The notes below the pieces were generated by a model that saw only the letters and a program-made list of their open reading frames with translations, ran no database searches and was not told where the DNA came from. The translations under genes were made by a program, and so were the position numbers. Below, one piece after another: positions 7,388-17,300 of a stretch of DNA of 64,000 bases; positions within the stretch are counted from its first letter, which is position 1, and each line of letters begins with the position of its first letter. The stretch spans positions 1 to 64,000 of the forward strand of contig JAIUOE010000005.1 of assembly GCA_020161395.1 (NCBI GenBank), read 5' to 3'. Origin of the DNA: Bacteroidota bacterium (GTDB lineage: Bacteria; Bacteroidota; Ignavibacteria; Ignavibacteriales; Ignavibacteriaceae).

Positions 7388-10233
7388 TAACCTTTAAGCA
7401 ATTTTTGAAAGATTTCATTGTTCTTTTTAAGTGTTGTTTGAACCGTATAATACAATTCTTCATATGATTCGAATCCCAGGAATCTAAACAGCTTATCCCC
7501 TTTCGCCTTTGCAGGAAGGAGATTGTTACTTGTCCGGTACATTACTTCGACAGCAAGTCTTGTCTTTCTGAGAAATTCGAATCCTTCCAAAAGATTTTTC
7601 ATCATCTCGATATCCAAAGTTACAGATGATTGTGGTGCTGCGAGTACCTTCCTGTTTCCGTTTCCCATGAATAATTTCAAAAAAATCGAATCCAAAAGTA
7701 AGAGGTATTGAGAAATAAATTCAATGTCAGTAACACCACCTCTCCCTTTTATGAGATCGGGGAGATTGTTTAGTCCGCTAAACGAGGCGGGATACAGTTT
7801 TCTTCTCATCTCGTAAACTTCTTGTCGAAGTGTCTCTTTATCGAGGGAAGCAACCTTTTCAAGTATCAGATTAATAAACTGAGAATAAACTTCATTATCC
7901 CCGTAAAGAAAGGAAACCTTGGTTAGCGACTGTAACTCCCATATCTGAACCCTCTTTCTGAAATAGTGCTCGTACGCTTTAATATCCCATATGAGCTGTC
8001 CAGATTTCCCCTCGGGTCTCAACCTGCAATCTGCAGTCAGTGGAGACAGCTCTTCCCTGATATCTGCGAGCACCTTAATGAACCATTCCTCCATTTCGGG
8101 ATGCGAGGTCATGTCATCACAAACCACTATTAAATCGACATCGGAAAAAAGGTGCATCTCACCCAGGGAAAAACTGCCCGCAATGGAAACAAAAAATCCG
8201 CTTTTTCCCCGTGAAGATTCTTTTATAAGCTTTTCAACCTTAAACCGAATTGTATCGGAAATGTGTTGCGATGCTTCCGCCTCATCTATGAACCCGAGAA
8301 AAAACTGGGATGCAGCGAGGAAAAGTATCGCTTTGGTATCTAAGCCATAGTCTGATTCAGGATCAATCTTTTCAAAAATCTTTCCGGAGAAGATCAGTTC
8401 CTTCAGCGAATGATCCTCTGTCAATAAATTTATGGCATAATCCGAATATTCACACAGGTTGAGGACACAATCCATCAGGAATTCGTCCTTCATTGCCTCA
8501 TACCAGTACGAAGGAAGGGCACTTCGCTGAATAACCTTGGCAAGATTTGAAAGAGCAATGTCGGGAAATTTTCGACCTGAGAGAAGGAAGAGGAGTTTTT
8601 GTTCAATCTCGAGATAGAGAGCCGTCGTTCGGGAGTCAAATTCCTTTATTTCGATCAAACCCTTGCCTTCCTTCAGAAAGAGAAGATTTTTTTTTGCTTT
8701 TGCTTCATCCTTGAAAAAAGAAAGATCGATAGCCGGTTTGGAGTCTGATTCGTCAAGCCCGATAATCGATTCATAGATGCTCCTGACCTCCTTGCGGTAT
8801 GTTGTGAGCTTCGCATTGAAGGCATCGACATGATAGAATCCGAGATATCGCGTGAGACTTTGCAGCAAATCACCTTCGTCGGGAATAATATGTGTCTGCC
8901 TGTCATTCATCAATTGCAGGTAGTGTTCGATCTTCCTGTAAAATATGTATGCATCCGTCAGAAGCTTTGCCTCCTTTTCAGTCAGGATTTTGGACAACTG
9001 CAATTCGGAGATCGCTTTTAGACTGTTTCCGGTCCGCAACTGTTTGTTTTTACCTCCGTTCAGGAGTTGGAGAGCCTGAACTCCAAATTCTATGTCCCTG
9101 ATTCCTCCTTTGAACAACTTAATATTTTTATCGTCACCAATCGTTCTTAGCATCGTGTTTCTTAGCCGTGCTACCTGCTCCTTTGGCGAAGAATAGAATG
9201 ATGCCGGATAGATAAAAGGTGTCACGGAATCAATAAAACGCTTATAAAGCTCCTGACTTCCACAAAAATATCCCGCCTTAATCAGCATCTGTCTTTCCCA
9301 GTTCTCACCCCGGGTCTCGTAGTAAAGGATAGTATCCCGCAATGTCCTAGCAAGAGGAGCAGCATGCCCGTCGGGTCGCAATCTGAAATCCACCCTGAAA
9401 AGATAACCTGAATCTGTAACTGTGACTGCCGATTCAGTAAACAGAATTATTGTCTCATTCAGCAGTTCGAAATATTCCCTTCCGTTCGGCAGACGAAAAT
9501 TATCGTTGAAGATTACAATCAAATCGATATCTGAACTGTAGTTAAGCTCACCCCCGCCAAGTTTTCCCAGACTGACAACCGCATAGCCGGTCAACCCGGA
9601 AAACAACTCTTCATCTTTTTTATCAACTTCCCTGATCCCTGCCAGTTCCGGAAAACCGATGTTATCAATTTCATACTTCTTTAATACCTTTTCAAAGCAA
9701 CAAAGAAACAGTGCCTCACCCAATACGGCAGACATGTTTGAAAGTTCCTCCGTAGCCCGCTTTAGATCGATATACCCGATCAGATCTTTTACACCTGTAG
9801 AAAGGATTTCCTGTCGTTTGAGTGATTTTATTCTGCGTACTTTGTGGTCAAATGATTTTTGCATCAGAACTGAAGCAAAAACCGTTTCCCTGAAAAAGTT
9901 TCTTTCAAGGCGGGATTCCAGATGTGTAGGATCAAATATCCGGTACAGAAATTCAGGATTTCTGACAAGCACATCAGAGAGATAGTTACTATTGGCTGCC
10001 ACTGAAACAAGGACCTCAAGTTGCTGTGGGAATTTTATCAAATCCCTGACAAGCGCTGCCTTGTTAAAACTGCTCTCTAAAATTTTTAAGAAATTATTCT
10101 CACACCCCCTGTGGAAGTGGTGTTTTACAACCTCTGTTTGTATCAGCTCAGACAACTTCCCGATTTCCACGGAAGGGAGATATCCTGAGACAAGTTCGAA
10201 CAATCGTAAATTAAACTCTTCCGAGAGTGCCAA
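7387..10233 (-). CDS. glnE: Glutamine synthetase adenylyltransferase/deadenylylase-like protein
   Basis: A 948-aa protein with two nucleotidyltransferase halves. The first has GKLGGGELNYSSDIDL near 223-238, the second AGSFSLGEMHLFSDVDL near 680-696; both keep the DxD metal ligands. The helical regions carry RDIEFGVQALQLLNGG and GRGGVTDIEFISQYLLLL, the conserved signatures after each catalytic domain. Known GlnE adds AMP to, or phosphorolytically removes it from, a tyrosine of glutamine synthetase under PII control. PII is encoded at 22464, but glutamine synthetase is not in the window. It is first in the operon and uses a TTG start with no clear Shine-Dalgarno. Confidence 0.93.
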   Translation of the reverse strand: MALSEEFNLRLFELVSGYLPSVEIGKLSELIQTEVVKHHFHRGCENNFLKILESSFNKAALVRDLIKFPQQLEVLVSVAANSNYLSDVLVRNPEFLYRIFDPTHLESRLERNFFRETVFASVLMQKSFDHKVRRIKSLKRQEILSTGVKDLIGYIDLKRATEELSNMSAVLGEALFLCCFEKVLKKYEIDNIGFPELAGIREVDKKDEELFSGLTGYAVVSLGKLGGGELNYSSDIDLIVIFNDNFRLPNGREYFELLNETIILFTESAVTVTDSGYLFRVDFRLRPDGHAAPLARTLRDTILYYETRGENWERQMLIKAGYFCGSQELYKRFIDSVTPFIYPASFYSSPKEQVARLRNTMLRTIGDDKNIKLFKGGIRDIEFGVQALQLLNGGKNKQLRTGNSLKAISELQLSKILTEKEAKLLTDAYIFYRKIEHYLQLMNDRQTHIIPDEGDLLQSLTRYLGFYHVDAFNAKLTTYRKEVRSIYESIIGLDESDSKPAIDLSFFKDEAKAKKNLLFLKEGKGLIEIKEFDSRTTALYLEIEQKLLFLLSGRKFPDIALSNLAKVIQRSALPSYWYEAMKDEFLMDCVLNLCEYSDYAINLLTEDHSLKELIFSGKIFEKIDPESDYGLDTKAILFLAASQFFLGFIDEAEASQHISDTIRFKVEKLIKESSRGKSGFFVSIAGSFSLGEMHLFSDVDLIVVCDDMTSHPEMEEWFIKVLADIREELSPLTADCRLRPEGKSGQLIWDIKAYEHYFRKRVQIWELQSLTKVSFLYGDNEVYSQFINLILEKVASLDKETLRQEVYEMRRKLYPASFSGLNNLPDLIKGRGGVTDIEFISQYLLLLDSIFLKLFMGNGNRKVLAAPQSSVTLDIEMMKNLLEGFEFLRKTRLAVEVMYRTSNNLLPAKAKGDKLFRFLGFESYEELYYTVQTTLKKNNEIFQKLLKG

Positions 10234-10294
10234 ATCAAAACTTTAAAAGTTGAAAAAAATTAAAACTAAATGTACGGTTTATTTAAATTATTGT

Positions 10295-10302
10295 TATATT
10301 TG
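10295..10302 (+). promoter_or_regulatory. Possible Bacteroidota-type -7 element (TAnnTTTG)
   Basis: TATATTTG lies about 120 nt upstream of the first T9SS propeller gene, in the 175-bp gap divergent from glnE. It matches the TAnnTTTG -7 box of primary-sigma promoters in Bacteroidota. A convincing -33 TTG at normal spacing is not seen. Confidence 0.35.
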
Positions 10303-10420
10303 AAACAGTTACTTTTTTAATATTACAGAAACAGCACCCTTTCCCCAAAGTTTTTAAATAGTTCAATAATACCCTTGCGGAATTATTCGTAGCCACTTTT
10401 AATCAATCATGGAGTCTCAA

Positions 10421-13003
10421 GTGAAAAAAAATGTTTTTTCATTCATTTCTGTCTTTATAATCCTGGTCTTTACCATATTAGCCTTTAAATCTGCGGATCA
10501 GGCAAATGGGTATTACACCAAAGAAGCCTTTCTTCAATTTAAAATTGAGAAGAAAAAGAAACCATCCAAAATGAGTTACGACAAGCCGGATGAGGCAATT
10601 AAATGGCTGGTCGAGCAAAGAATGTCTGCCACCGGTTCAATTCCGGCTGACTGGCGACAGAATGCCCTGAAGCATATCGCAAAATACAATCTAAACCCTC
10701 TTGCAACCGAAGCATTCAGTTGGACAGCCCACGGTCCCGGTAACATTGGTGGAAGAATCAGGGCAATGGTGATCCATCCAACAGATACGAATACCATCTA
10801 CATTGGCGCCGCCAGTGGCGGTGTTTGGAAAACCACAGATGGTGCCGAAAGCTGGACACCTTTGAAAGACCTGATGGAGAATCTAGCCGTAAATGCTCTC
10901 TGTATGGACCCCGCAAACCCCGACATTTTGTATGCGGGTACAGGTGAAGGATTTTTCAATGTAGACGCTCTTCAAGGTGAAGGAATTTTCAAGACCACAG
11001 ATGGCGGCGCATCGTGGACACAACTGAATTCCACCATGAACGACAACTTCTATTTTGTAAACAAAGTGGCAATCGACCCTTCAAACGGGAAACTTTGGGC
11101 AGCTACAAGAGCGGGTCTATTCTACTCGACCGATGGTGGAGGCAGTTTTCAGCAAAGGTCACTTGGCGACAATTCGAATGTAACCGATCTCGCCATCAAA
11201 GGATCAAACATCTTTGTAGCTCAAGGATTAAGCCAGCAAGGCAGAGTTTTGGTTTCGACCAATAATGGAGAATCATTCTCTCCTTCATTTACACGCTCGG
11301 GCATTGGAAGACTCGTAGTTGCAATAGCTCCCTCAAATCCAATGATTGCCTACGCCTCGGGTCAGAACATGACCAGCAATCAGTGCGGTGCACTCGTGAA
11401 AACAACCGATGCAGGGGCTTCCTGGAATGATATCACAATTCCCGGTCCGACTGCTTCAGGTGATCCGACCTACACGGGTCAACAAGCCTGGTACAACAAC
11501 ATTCTTGCAGTCCACCCGACCAATCCGGATATTATTTATGCTGCAGGGCTCGACATGTTCGGTACCACGAATGGTGGAACAAGCTGGGAGCAGATTACTC
11601 AATGGGATGCTGAAAGAACCAACCCGATTTTCGCACATGCCGACCACCATATCATTGCGTTTAACCCTCTGAATCCAAATACCGTTTATGTAGGAAATGA
11701 TGGTGGTGTCTACAGAAGTATTAATGGCGGTTCCGGTTGGGAAATGAAAAACAATAATCTTGCAATTACACAGTTTTATTACGGTGCTGTTCATCCTACA
11801 CAGGAGAAGTACTATGGGGGTGCTCAGGATAATGGTACTCTTGTTTCTGAAACAGGTACAAACTGGAAAGAAATTATCGGCGGCGATGGCGGTGCTACAG
11901 AAGTTGACTATAACAATCCCGAATTTGTTTATGGTGAGTACACCAACTTCTGTTTCTACAAATCAACTGACGGCGGTACCAATTTTGTTAAATCGATGAG
12001 TGGTATTCCTGTTGGACCCGGAACTTTTGACGGTACAACCGACAGAACGCTCTTTATTACACCCTTCATTATGGACCCGAACAACCCGCACATTTTGCTG
12101 GGTGGTACCTACAGAGTCTGGAGAACTACAAATCAGGCAACCAGTTGGACAGCTATATCAGGTGATCTCACGGGTGACGGCACAGGTACAGAGGGAGGAT
12201 CCATCTCCACACTCGCAGTTGCAAAAGGAAATTCGAATGTCATCTATATCGGTTGTACCAACGGCAGAGTTCAGGTGACGACCGATGGAGGCGGCTCCTG
12301 GAATATACGAGACAACGGTCTCCCAACTGCCTACGCAACGAGAATAGTTGTTGATCCTGCAAATGAAGCAACAGCATACATCTCATACTCTGGTTTTGCT
12401 GCCGGAAACAAGGTTTACAAGACCACCGATTATGGTTCAACATGGACAAACATTTCAGGAAATCTGCCCAATATCCCCGTGAATTCACTTTTGGTTGTTC
12501 CAACCCGCACCGAGGCAGTTTTTGCAGGTACTGACCTTGGAGTTTTCACAACCACAGATGGTGGAAACACCTGGTACAGAGACGGTTTAAGTCTCCCCAA
12601 TGTCGCGATCTTCGATATGGACTACAGAGCGTCAGACGATAAGATATTTGTTCACACCCACGGAAGAGGAACCTGGTCTACCCCAGCTGCAGCCACTTCC
12701 ATAAAGGAACTGGCAAACAATCCGGCTGATTTCAATCTGTTACAGAATTATCCGAATCCTTTTAACCCGTCCACAAAAATCAGATTCTCGGTACCTGTTT
12801 CCGGAATGGTGACTGTAAAAGTTTATGATCTGCAAGGGAAGGAAATCGCTACACTCCACAACTCCTCGATGAATGCAGGTTCATATGAAGTTGACTGGAA
12901 AGGATCGGATTCATTTGGGAAACCTGTAAGTTCAGGAATTTATTTCTGCAGGCTTGTATCAGGAAACAACCAGAAAACAATTAAAATGATATTAAGCAAA
13001 TAA
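10421..13003 (+). CDS. T9SS-secreted Asp-box beta-propeller protein (paralogue 1)
   Basis: A secreted protein of about 860 aa. GTG at 10421 is preferred over ATG at 10409 because GGAG (10411-10414) sits 6 nt before it. The N-terminus is a signal segment (basic VKKN, then a hydrophobic stretch). The body is many repeats of the Asp-box/BNR type (S/T-T-D-G-G-x-x-W and DPxNPxxxYxG), as in sortilin/Vps10-like propellers. The last 90 residues are a T9SS type A sorting domain (FNLLQNYPNPFNPSTKI followed by a beta sandwich ending IKMILSK). It should be exported by Sec, then T9SS. The ligand or enzymatic activity is unknown. It is a close paralogue of the gene at 14319. Confidence 0.9.
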   Translation: MKKNVFSFISVFIILVFTILAFKSADQANGYYTKEAFLQFKIEKKKKPSKMSYDKPDEAIKWLVEQRMSATGSIPADWRQNALKHIAKYNLNPLATEAFSWTAHGPGNIGGRIRAMVIHPTDTNTIYIGAASGGVWKTTDGAESWTPLKDLMENLAVNALCMDPANPDILYAGTGEGFFNVDALQGEGIFKTTDGGASWTQLNSTMNDNFYFVNKVAIDPSNGKLWAATRAGLFYSTDGGGSFQQRSLGDNSNVTDLAIKGSNIFVAQGLSQQGRVLVSTNNGESFSPSFTRSGIGRLVVAIAPSNPMIAYASGQNMTSNQCGALVKTTDAGASWNDITIPGPTASGDPTYTGQQAWYNNILAVHPTNPDIIYAAGLDMFGTTNGGTSWEQITQWDAERTNPIFAHADHHIIAFNPLNPNTVYVGNDGGVYRSINGGSGWEMKNNNLAITQFYYGAVHPTQEKYYGGAQDNGTLVSETGTNWKEIIGGDGGATEVDYNNPEFVYGEYTNFCFYKSTDGGTNFVKSMSGIPVGPGTFDGTTDRTLFITPFIMDPNNPHILLGGTYRVWRTTNQATSWTAISGDLTGDGTGTEGGSISTLAVAKGNSNVIYIGCTNGRVQVTTDGGGSWNIRDNGLPTAYATRIVVDPANEATAYISYSGFAAGNKVYKTTDYGSTWTNISGNLPNIPVNSLLVVPTRTEAVFAGTDLGVFTTTDGGNTWYRDGLSLPNVAIFDMDYRASDDKIFVHTHGRGTWSTPAAATSIKELANNPADFNLLQNYPNPFNPSTKIRFSVPVSGMVTVKVYDLQGKEIATLHNSSMNAGSYEVDWKGSDSFGKPVSSGIYFCRLVSGNNQKTIKMILSK

Positions 13004-13033
13004 ACAGAATTTGCTTTAATTACGATTATGAAG

Positions 13034-13060
13034 AGGCTGTCTCAAAAGGGCAGCCTTTTT
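13034..13060 (+). terminator. Rho-independent terminator
   Basis: The stem AGGCTG (13034-13039) pairs with CAGCCT (13051-13056) and is followed by five T residues, 30 nt after the stop of the secreted propeller gene. Confidence 0.8.
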
Positions 13061-13111
13061 CATGATTTGCTAATCCGGAGGGAAGATAAGATAATCAGTC
13101 ACAATGATTAT

Positions 13112-13366
13112 TTATCTGTAAATGTCTTTTCTGTGTGCTGCAGTAAAAATAACGACAAGTTTTGAATCATCAACTATTTGATAAACCACCCTGTAATCTC
13201 CAATACGGATACGATAATCCGATTCCGTACCGGCTAATTTTCGGGAGTTTTTTGGTCTTGGATCATCTTTCAGTTTTTGGATCTCTTTCCAAATTTTCAC
13301 CTGTTGTGTTTTTGGAATTTTTCTAAAATCCTTTTCAACTGAGCTTTTGAATTCCAGTGTATACAT
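13112..13366 (-). CDS. RelE/ParE-superfamily toxin
   Basis: An 84-aa basic protein with the RelE/ParE fold pattern: an N-terminal strand YTLEFKSSVEKDFRK, two helices, then the conserved strands RIRIGDYRVVYQI and LVVIFTAAHRKDIY. The R-I-G-D-Y-R-V-x-Y core is diagnostic of the mRNase (RelE/YoeB-like) group. Members cleave mRNA at the ribosome (RelE) or poison gyrase (ParE); which applies is not certain, though RIGDYRVVY with the C-terminal H-R-x-x-x-Y favours RelE. Its ATG overlaps the antitoxin stop codon in TAATG, so the two are translationally coupled. Confidence 0.88.
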   Translation of the reverse strand: MYTLEFKSSVEKDFRKIPKTQQVKIWKEIQKLKDDPRPKNSRKLAGTESDYRIRIGDYRVVYQIVDDSKLVVIFTAAHRKDIYR

Positions 13367-13611
13367 TAATCCAATCCAAATTTGCCGGAAAAATCTTTCT
13401 CGTCAATATTTGGTTCTTTATCTCTTTCTTGAATGATTTTGACACACTTTGAATCTTCAATTAATTCAAGCATCTCAGTATATACCTTGTAATCAAGCAA
13501 GACCGTTTCGGGTTTGCCATTTTTACCGTAAAAAATTTTCTCGTTTGTTCTGAGCGTTGACAATTTTGTACCTATATTCATTATTGTTTGTGACGAACTT
13601 AAACTCGACAT
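13366..13611 (-). CDS. Antitoxin of RelE/ParE-type module (Phd/YefM-like)
   Basis: An 81-aa protein directly upstream of the toxin and overlapping it by one base. The N-terminal half (MNIGTKLSTLRTNEKIFYGKNGKPETVLLDYKVY, in two parts) resembles Phd/YefM antitoxins, where the toxin gene follows and a strand carrying the K-P-x-x-V-L-L-D-Y pattern follows the DNA-binding turn. The C-terminal 25 residues are acidic and likely wrap the toxin. The start could be residue 1 or Met11 (13581); no clear Shine-Dalgarno decides. A palindrome just upstream may be its operator. Confidence 0.8.
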   Translation of the reverse strand: MSSLSSSQTIMNIGTKLSTLRTNEKIFYGKNGKPETVLLDYKVYTEMLELIEDSKCVKIIQERDKEPNIDEKDFSGKFGLD

Positions 13612-13616
13612 TTGAC

Positions 13617-13631
13617 TAATCTGTTAGATTA
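13617..13631. promoter_or_regulatory. Palindrome upstream of the antitoxin (putative autoregulatory operator)
   Basis: TAATCT-GTT-AGATTA is a perfect dyad starting 5 nt upstream of the first antitoxin start codon. Type II antitoxins usually bind such dyads to repress their operon. Assignment is by position and symmetry only. Confidence 0.45.
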
Positions 13632-13870
13632 AACAGTATGACTTTTATCAAAATGTATTTGAAATATATAACTTGAATCTATTAAATACAAGTTAATTTT
13701 TATTTCTTTCATCGACTTGCCTGTTCGCAACATGTCAGAGGTTAATTAATCAGGTCTATAATATTTGTATTACCTGCTTATAAGTATGATTTAAATCATC
13801 TGCCATAATTTTCATGCACAAATTGACGAAAAATAATCTTATATTTCCAAAATTAATCGAGGAATATCTT

Positions 13871-14302
13871 ATGAAAATAATCAAATCACTTCCAATCCTT
13901 TTTATCATATTCTTTTTCTATGGATGTTGCAATTGTTCGAACAAGGACGCCGTTGACACATCCAACAAAAACAATCCACCTTCCCAGCCGGCAAGCATTC
14001 AGACAAACAAAACTATCGCTGAAGTGCAGGTTTTGAGTATGGATGTCAAAAGTGAAACTGACTATACAGCGAAAATTGCTGTCACAAAAATATTTGAAGA
14101 TGATGCCTATCCAAGCATCGCAGTAATTAATGGACAATATGAAATTTTACCCAACTTCAGACTTGGTGAAAACAAGGAACTCTTAAATAATGACGAAAAT
14201 CAGGCTTTAAAGGAATTCTCAAAGAAGAAAGCCGGGGATAAGGTCAAAATTGAGTTCTTCCTCAGCGATACAAAGTGGATACTCCACAAAGTTTTAAAAT
14301 AA
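13871..14302 (+). CDS. Small predicted lipoprotein of unknown function
   Basis: Start chosen at 13871 because GAGG (13859-13862) lies 8 nt upstream; the reading frame opens earlier at 13814 but without such a site. The 143-aa product begins with a short signal peptide (KIIK, then a Phe/Ile-rich core) ending in YGC, so Cys19 is the likely lipidation site, although the lipobox is imperfect. A Ser/Asn/Pro-rich tether follows, then about 95 residues of soluble domain with alternating strands and a Lys-rich C-terminus. No family was recognised. It lies between two paralogous secreted propeller genes and ends 16 nt before the second. Confidence 0.7.
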   Translation: MKIIKSLPILFIIFFFYGCCNCSNKDAVDTSNKNNPPSQPASIQTNKTIAEVQVLSMDVKSETDYTAKIAVTKIFEDDAYPSIAVINGQYEILPNFRLGENKELLNNDENQALKEFSKKKAGDKVKIEFFLSDTKWILHKVLK

Positions 14303-14318
14303 AAACCGGACAAAAAAA

Positions 14319-17300
14319 ATGAAAAATCAATTCAAATTTGTAATCCCGTCTATCACCATCACCATCCTTCTCGTCTTTGCATTTTCATTTGCGTACGAGC
14401 ATACCGGTGTAATGACGATGGAGGACTATTTACAGTATAAAATTGAGAAAAAGAAGCATGCCAAATTGAACTACGGTTCACCCGACGAGGCGATGAAATG
14501 GTTCATAGATCAAAGAAAATCGGCTACAGGTTCAATCCCCAATAACTGGCGTGAAGAAGCTCTTCAACACATTGACAGATACAACACAAGACCTGATAAT
14601 TTGGATAATTCCACCGCTCTTTCCTGGTCTGAAGTCGGACCGGGCAATATAGGCGGCAGAGTAAGAGCTGTCGTAATAAATCCTAATAATGCATCAATTA
14701 TTTATATCGGTGCAGTGGGTGGTGGTGTCTGGAAAACCACAAATGGAGGTACTTCATGGACCCCTCTAAAGGACCAGATGGAGAATATTGCTGTTTGTGC
14801 ACTGGTTATGGACCCTTCGAATTCCAATATTCTTTACGCAGGAACCGGTGAAGGTTTCTTTAACGCAGATGCGATAAGAGGCGAAGGAATTTTCAAAACA
14901 ACAGATGCCGGTGCCTCCTGGACCAGACTGAGTGCTACCACGGGATCGGATTTCTACTTTGTTAATAAACTGGAATTCGACGGAACCACCAACACGCTTT
15001 GGGCAGCCACACGAGGCGGACTGCTGAAATCCACAAACGGCGGTACATCGTTTACAAAAATAGTTAATGCCTCCAATTGTATGGATCTTGAAATTGCGGG
15101 AACATCTCCCACAACTCTATACGCCTCCTTTGGACATTTTTCTCAGGCAACTGTGCGAAGATCGACTGATGCAGGAGCAACATGGTCACAGATATTTACA
15201 CAGTCGGGCATCGGCAGATATGAAATAGCTGTTTCGAAATCCTCACCCTCCACTGTTTATATATCCGGACACGATTTGAGCACGAATCAGTGCGGTGTTT
15301 TGTCCAAGTCCACAAACAGCGGTTCGAACTGGTCAAGCGTAACCATTCCTGGACCTGCCTTCTCTGGTGCAACCACCTACACATCAGGACAGGCATGGTA
15401 CAATAACATAATTGCTGTTGATCCAGCAAATGCAAATATCGTATATGTAGCCGGCCTCGATGCCTGGAAAACGACAAATGGCGGTACTTCATGGACACAA
15501 ATTTCCAACTGGTACACACAGGCGGGCGCACCACCTTTCATGCATGCTGACATACATGCAATCGCATTCAGCCCTTCTTCATCCTCAACCCTTATTGTGG
15601 GGAATGATGGTGGTGTCTACAAAACCACAAACAGCGGCAGTACATGGACATCCCTTAACAATGGACTGAACATCACACAATTCTACTACGGTACTATCCA
15701 TCCAACTCTTGCCAAATATTATGGCGGCACACAGGATAACGGTACCCTGGGTCTCTCATCGGGAACTTCCTGGAGCGAACTTATCGGTGGAGACGGTGGA
15801 GCAACGGAAATCGACTATAACAACCCGAGTCTGATGTATGGAGAGTATGTTAATTTCTGCTTCCTTAAGTCGACAAACGGTGGAGCATCATTCAACAAAT
15901 CAATGAGCGGTATTCCCGTTGGTTCAGGATTCTGGGATGGGACAACTGACAGAACTCTCTTTATCTCACCTTTCACCATGGACCCGAACAACCCGCAGAT
16001 ATTGGCAGGTGGAACATATCGAGTCTGGAGAACAACCAATTCTGCATCTTCATGGACAGCAATTTCAGGTGATCTGACAGGTGACGGAACCGGTGGAAAT
16101 GGTGCTACAATCTCCGCACTTGCCATCGCAAAAGGAAATTCGAGCGTGATTTATGCAGGTACTTCTAACGGGCGTGTTCAGGTAACCACTAATGCCGGAT
16201 CGAGCTGGAACCTGAGAAATTCAGGACTTCCTGCCTCCTACATTACAAAAGTAGTGATCGATCCCGCAAACAGTAATGTTGCCTATGCAACTTTCTCTGG
16301 ATTCAGTTCGGGACAGAAAATCTACAAAACCACAAACGCGGGTGTATCCTGGACAAACATCTCATCAAACCTGCCAAACATTCCTGTTAATTCATTTGCA
16401 ATTAATCCGGCTTCCACTTCGAATCTGTTTGCAGGCACAGACCTTGGTGTTTTTTCAACCACTGATGGTGGTACCTCATGGGTAAGAGATGGAAGTTCAC
16501 TTCCAAATGTGGTCGTTTCCGATCTGAGAATCAGAGCTTCTGACAACAAAATTGTTGCCTTCACTCACGGAAGAAGTGTATGGACTTCTACCATTGGCGG
16601 AGGTTCGGGAGGTCAGATTACCGAGCTTGTCTATGACAATGGCTCAGTCCTGAGTGGATATAACTGGCCCAACAATGGTCAGGGATCTGCCAACAGAATG
16701 ACCTCACCGGTTGCCAATGCGAAACTGACAGCAATCAGTTTCTATATCACCGGAACCACTGCCGGCACAGCCACATTTAAACCAATTGTCAGAACAAAAG
16801 CCGGAAACGGAGCACCGGGTGCAGACCTCGTGAATTACAACCCTGTTACGGCATCGACCGTACCGGGATGGAACACATGGAATACATCTGCCCAAAACAT
16901 TACCGTAACGAATGATTTCTTTATCGGAATGATATATGACGGTGTAAACAGACCCAATTTTGGCTACAACCAGACCAATAACAGCAGAGCCTGGGATTTT
17001 GACGGAACAACCTGGTCCGCATGGAACGAGACATATTTCATGAGAGCAACTGTTCAGTCACCAACAGCAATCATCGACTTTGACAATTCTGTTCCGACAG
17101 CTTTCGAACTCTCACAGAACTACCCGAATCCGTTTAATCCAACAACGAAGATAAGGTTTGCTCTGCCTGAATCAGGAAATGTTACGATGATAATCTACGA
17201 TATAAACGGCAAGAAAATCGCCGAAATCGCAAATGGTTATCACCAGTCAGGAAGATACACTTACGAATGGAACGGCAAAAACGATTTTGGCAGTGCAGTT

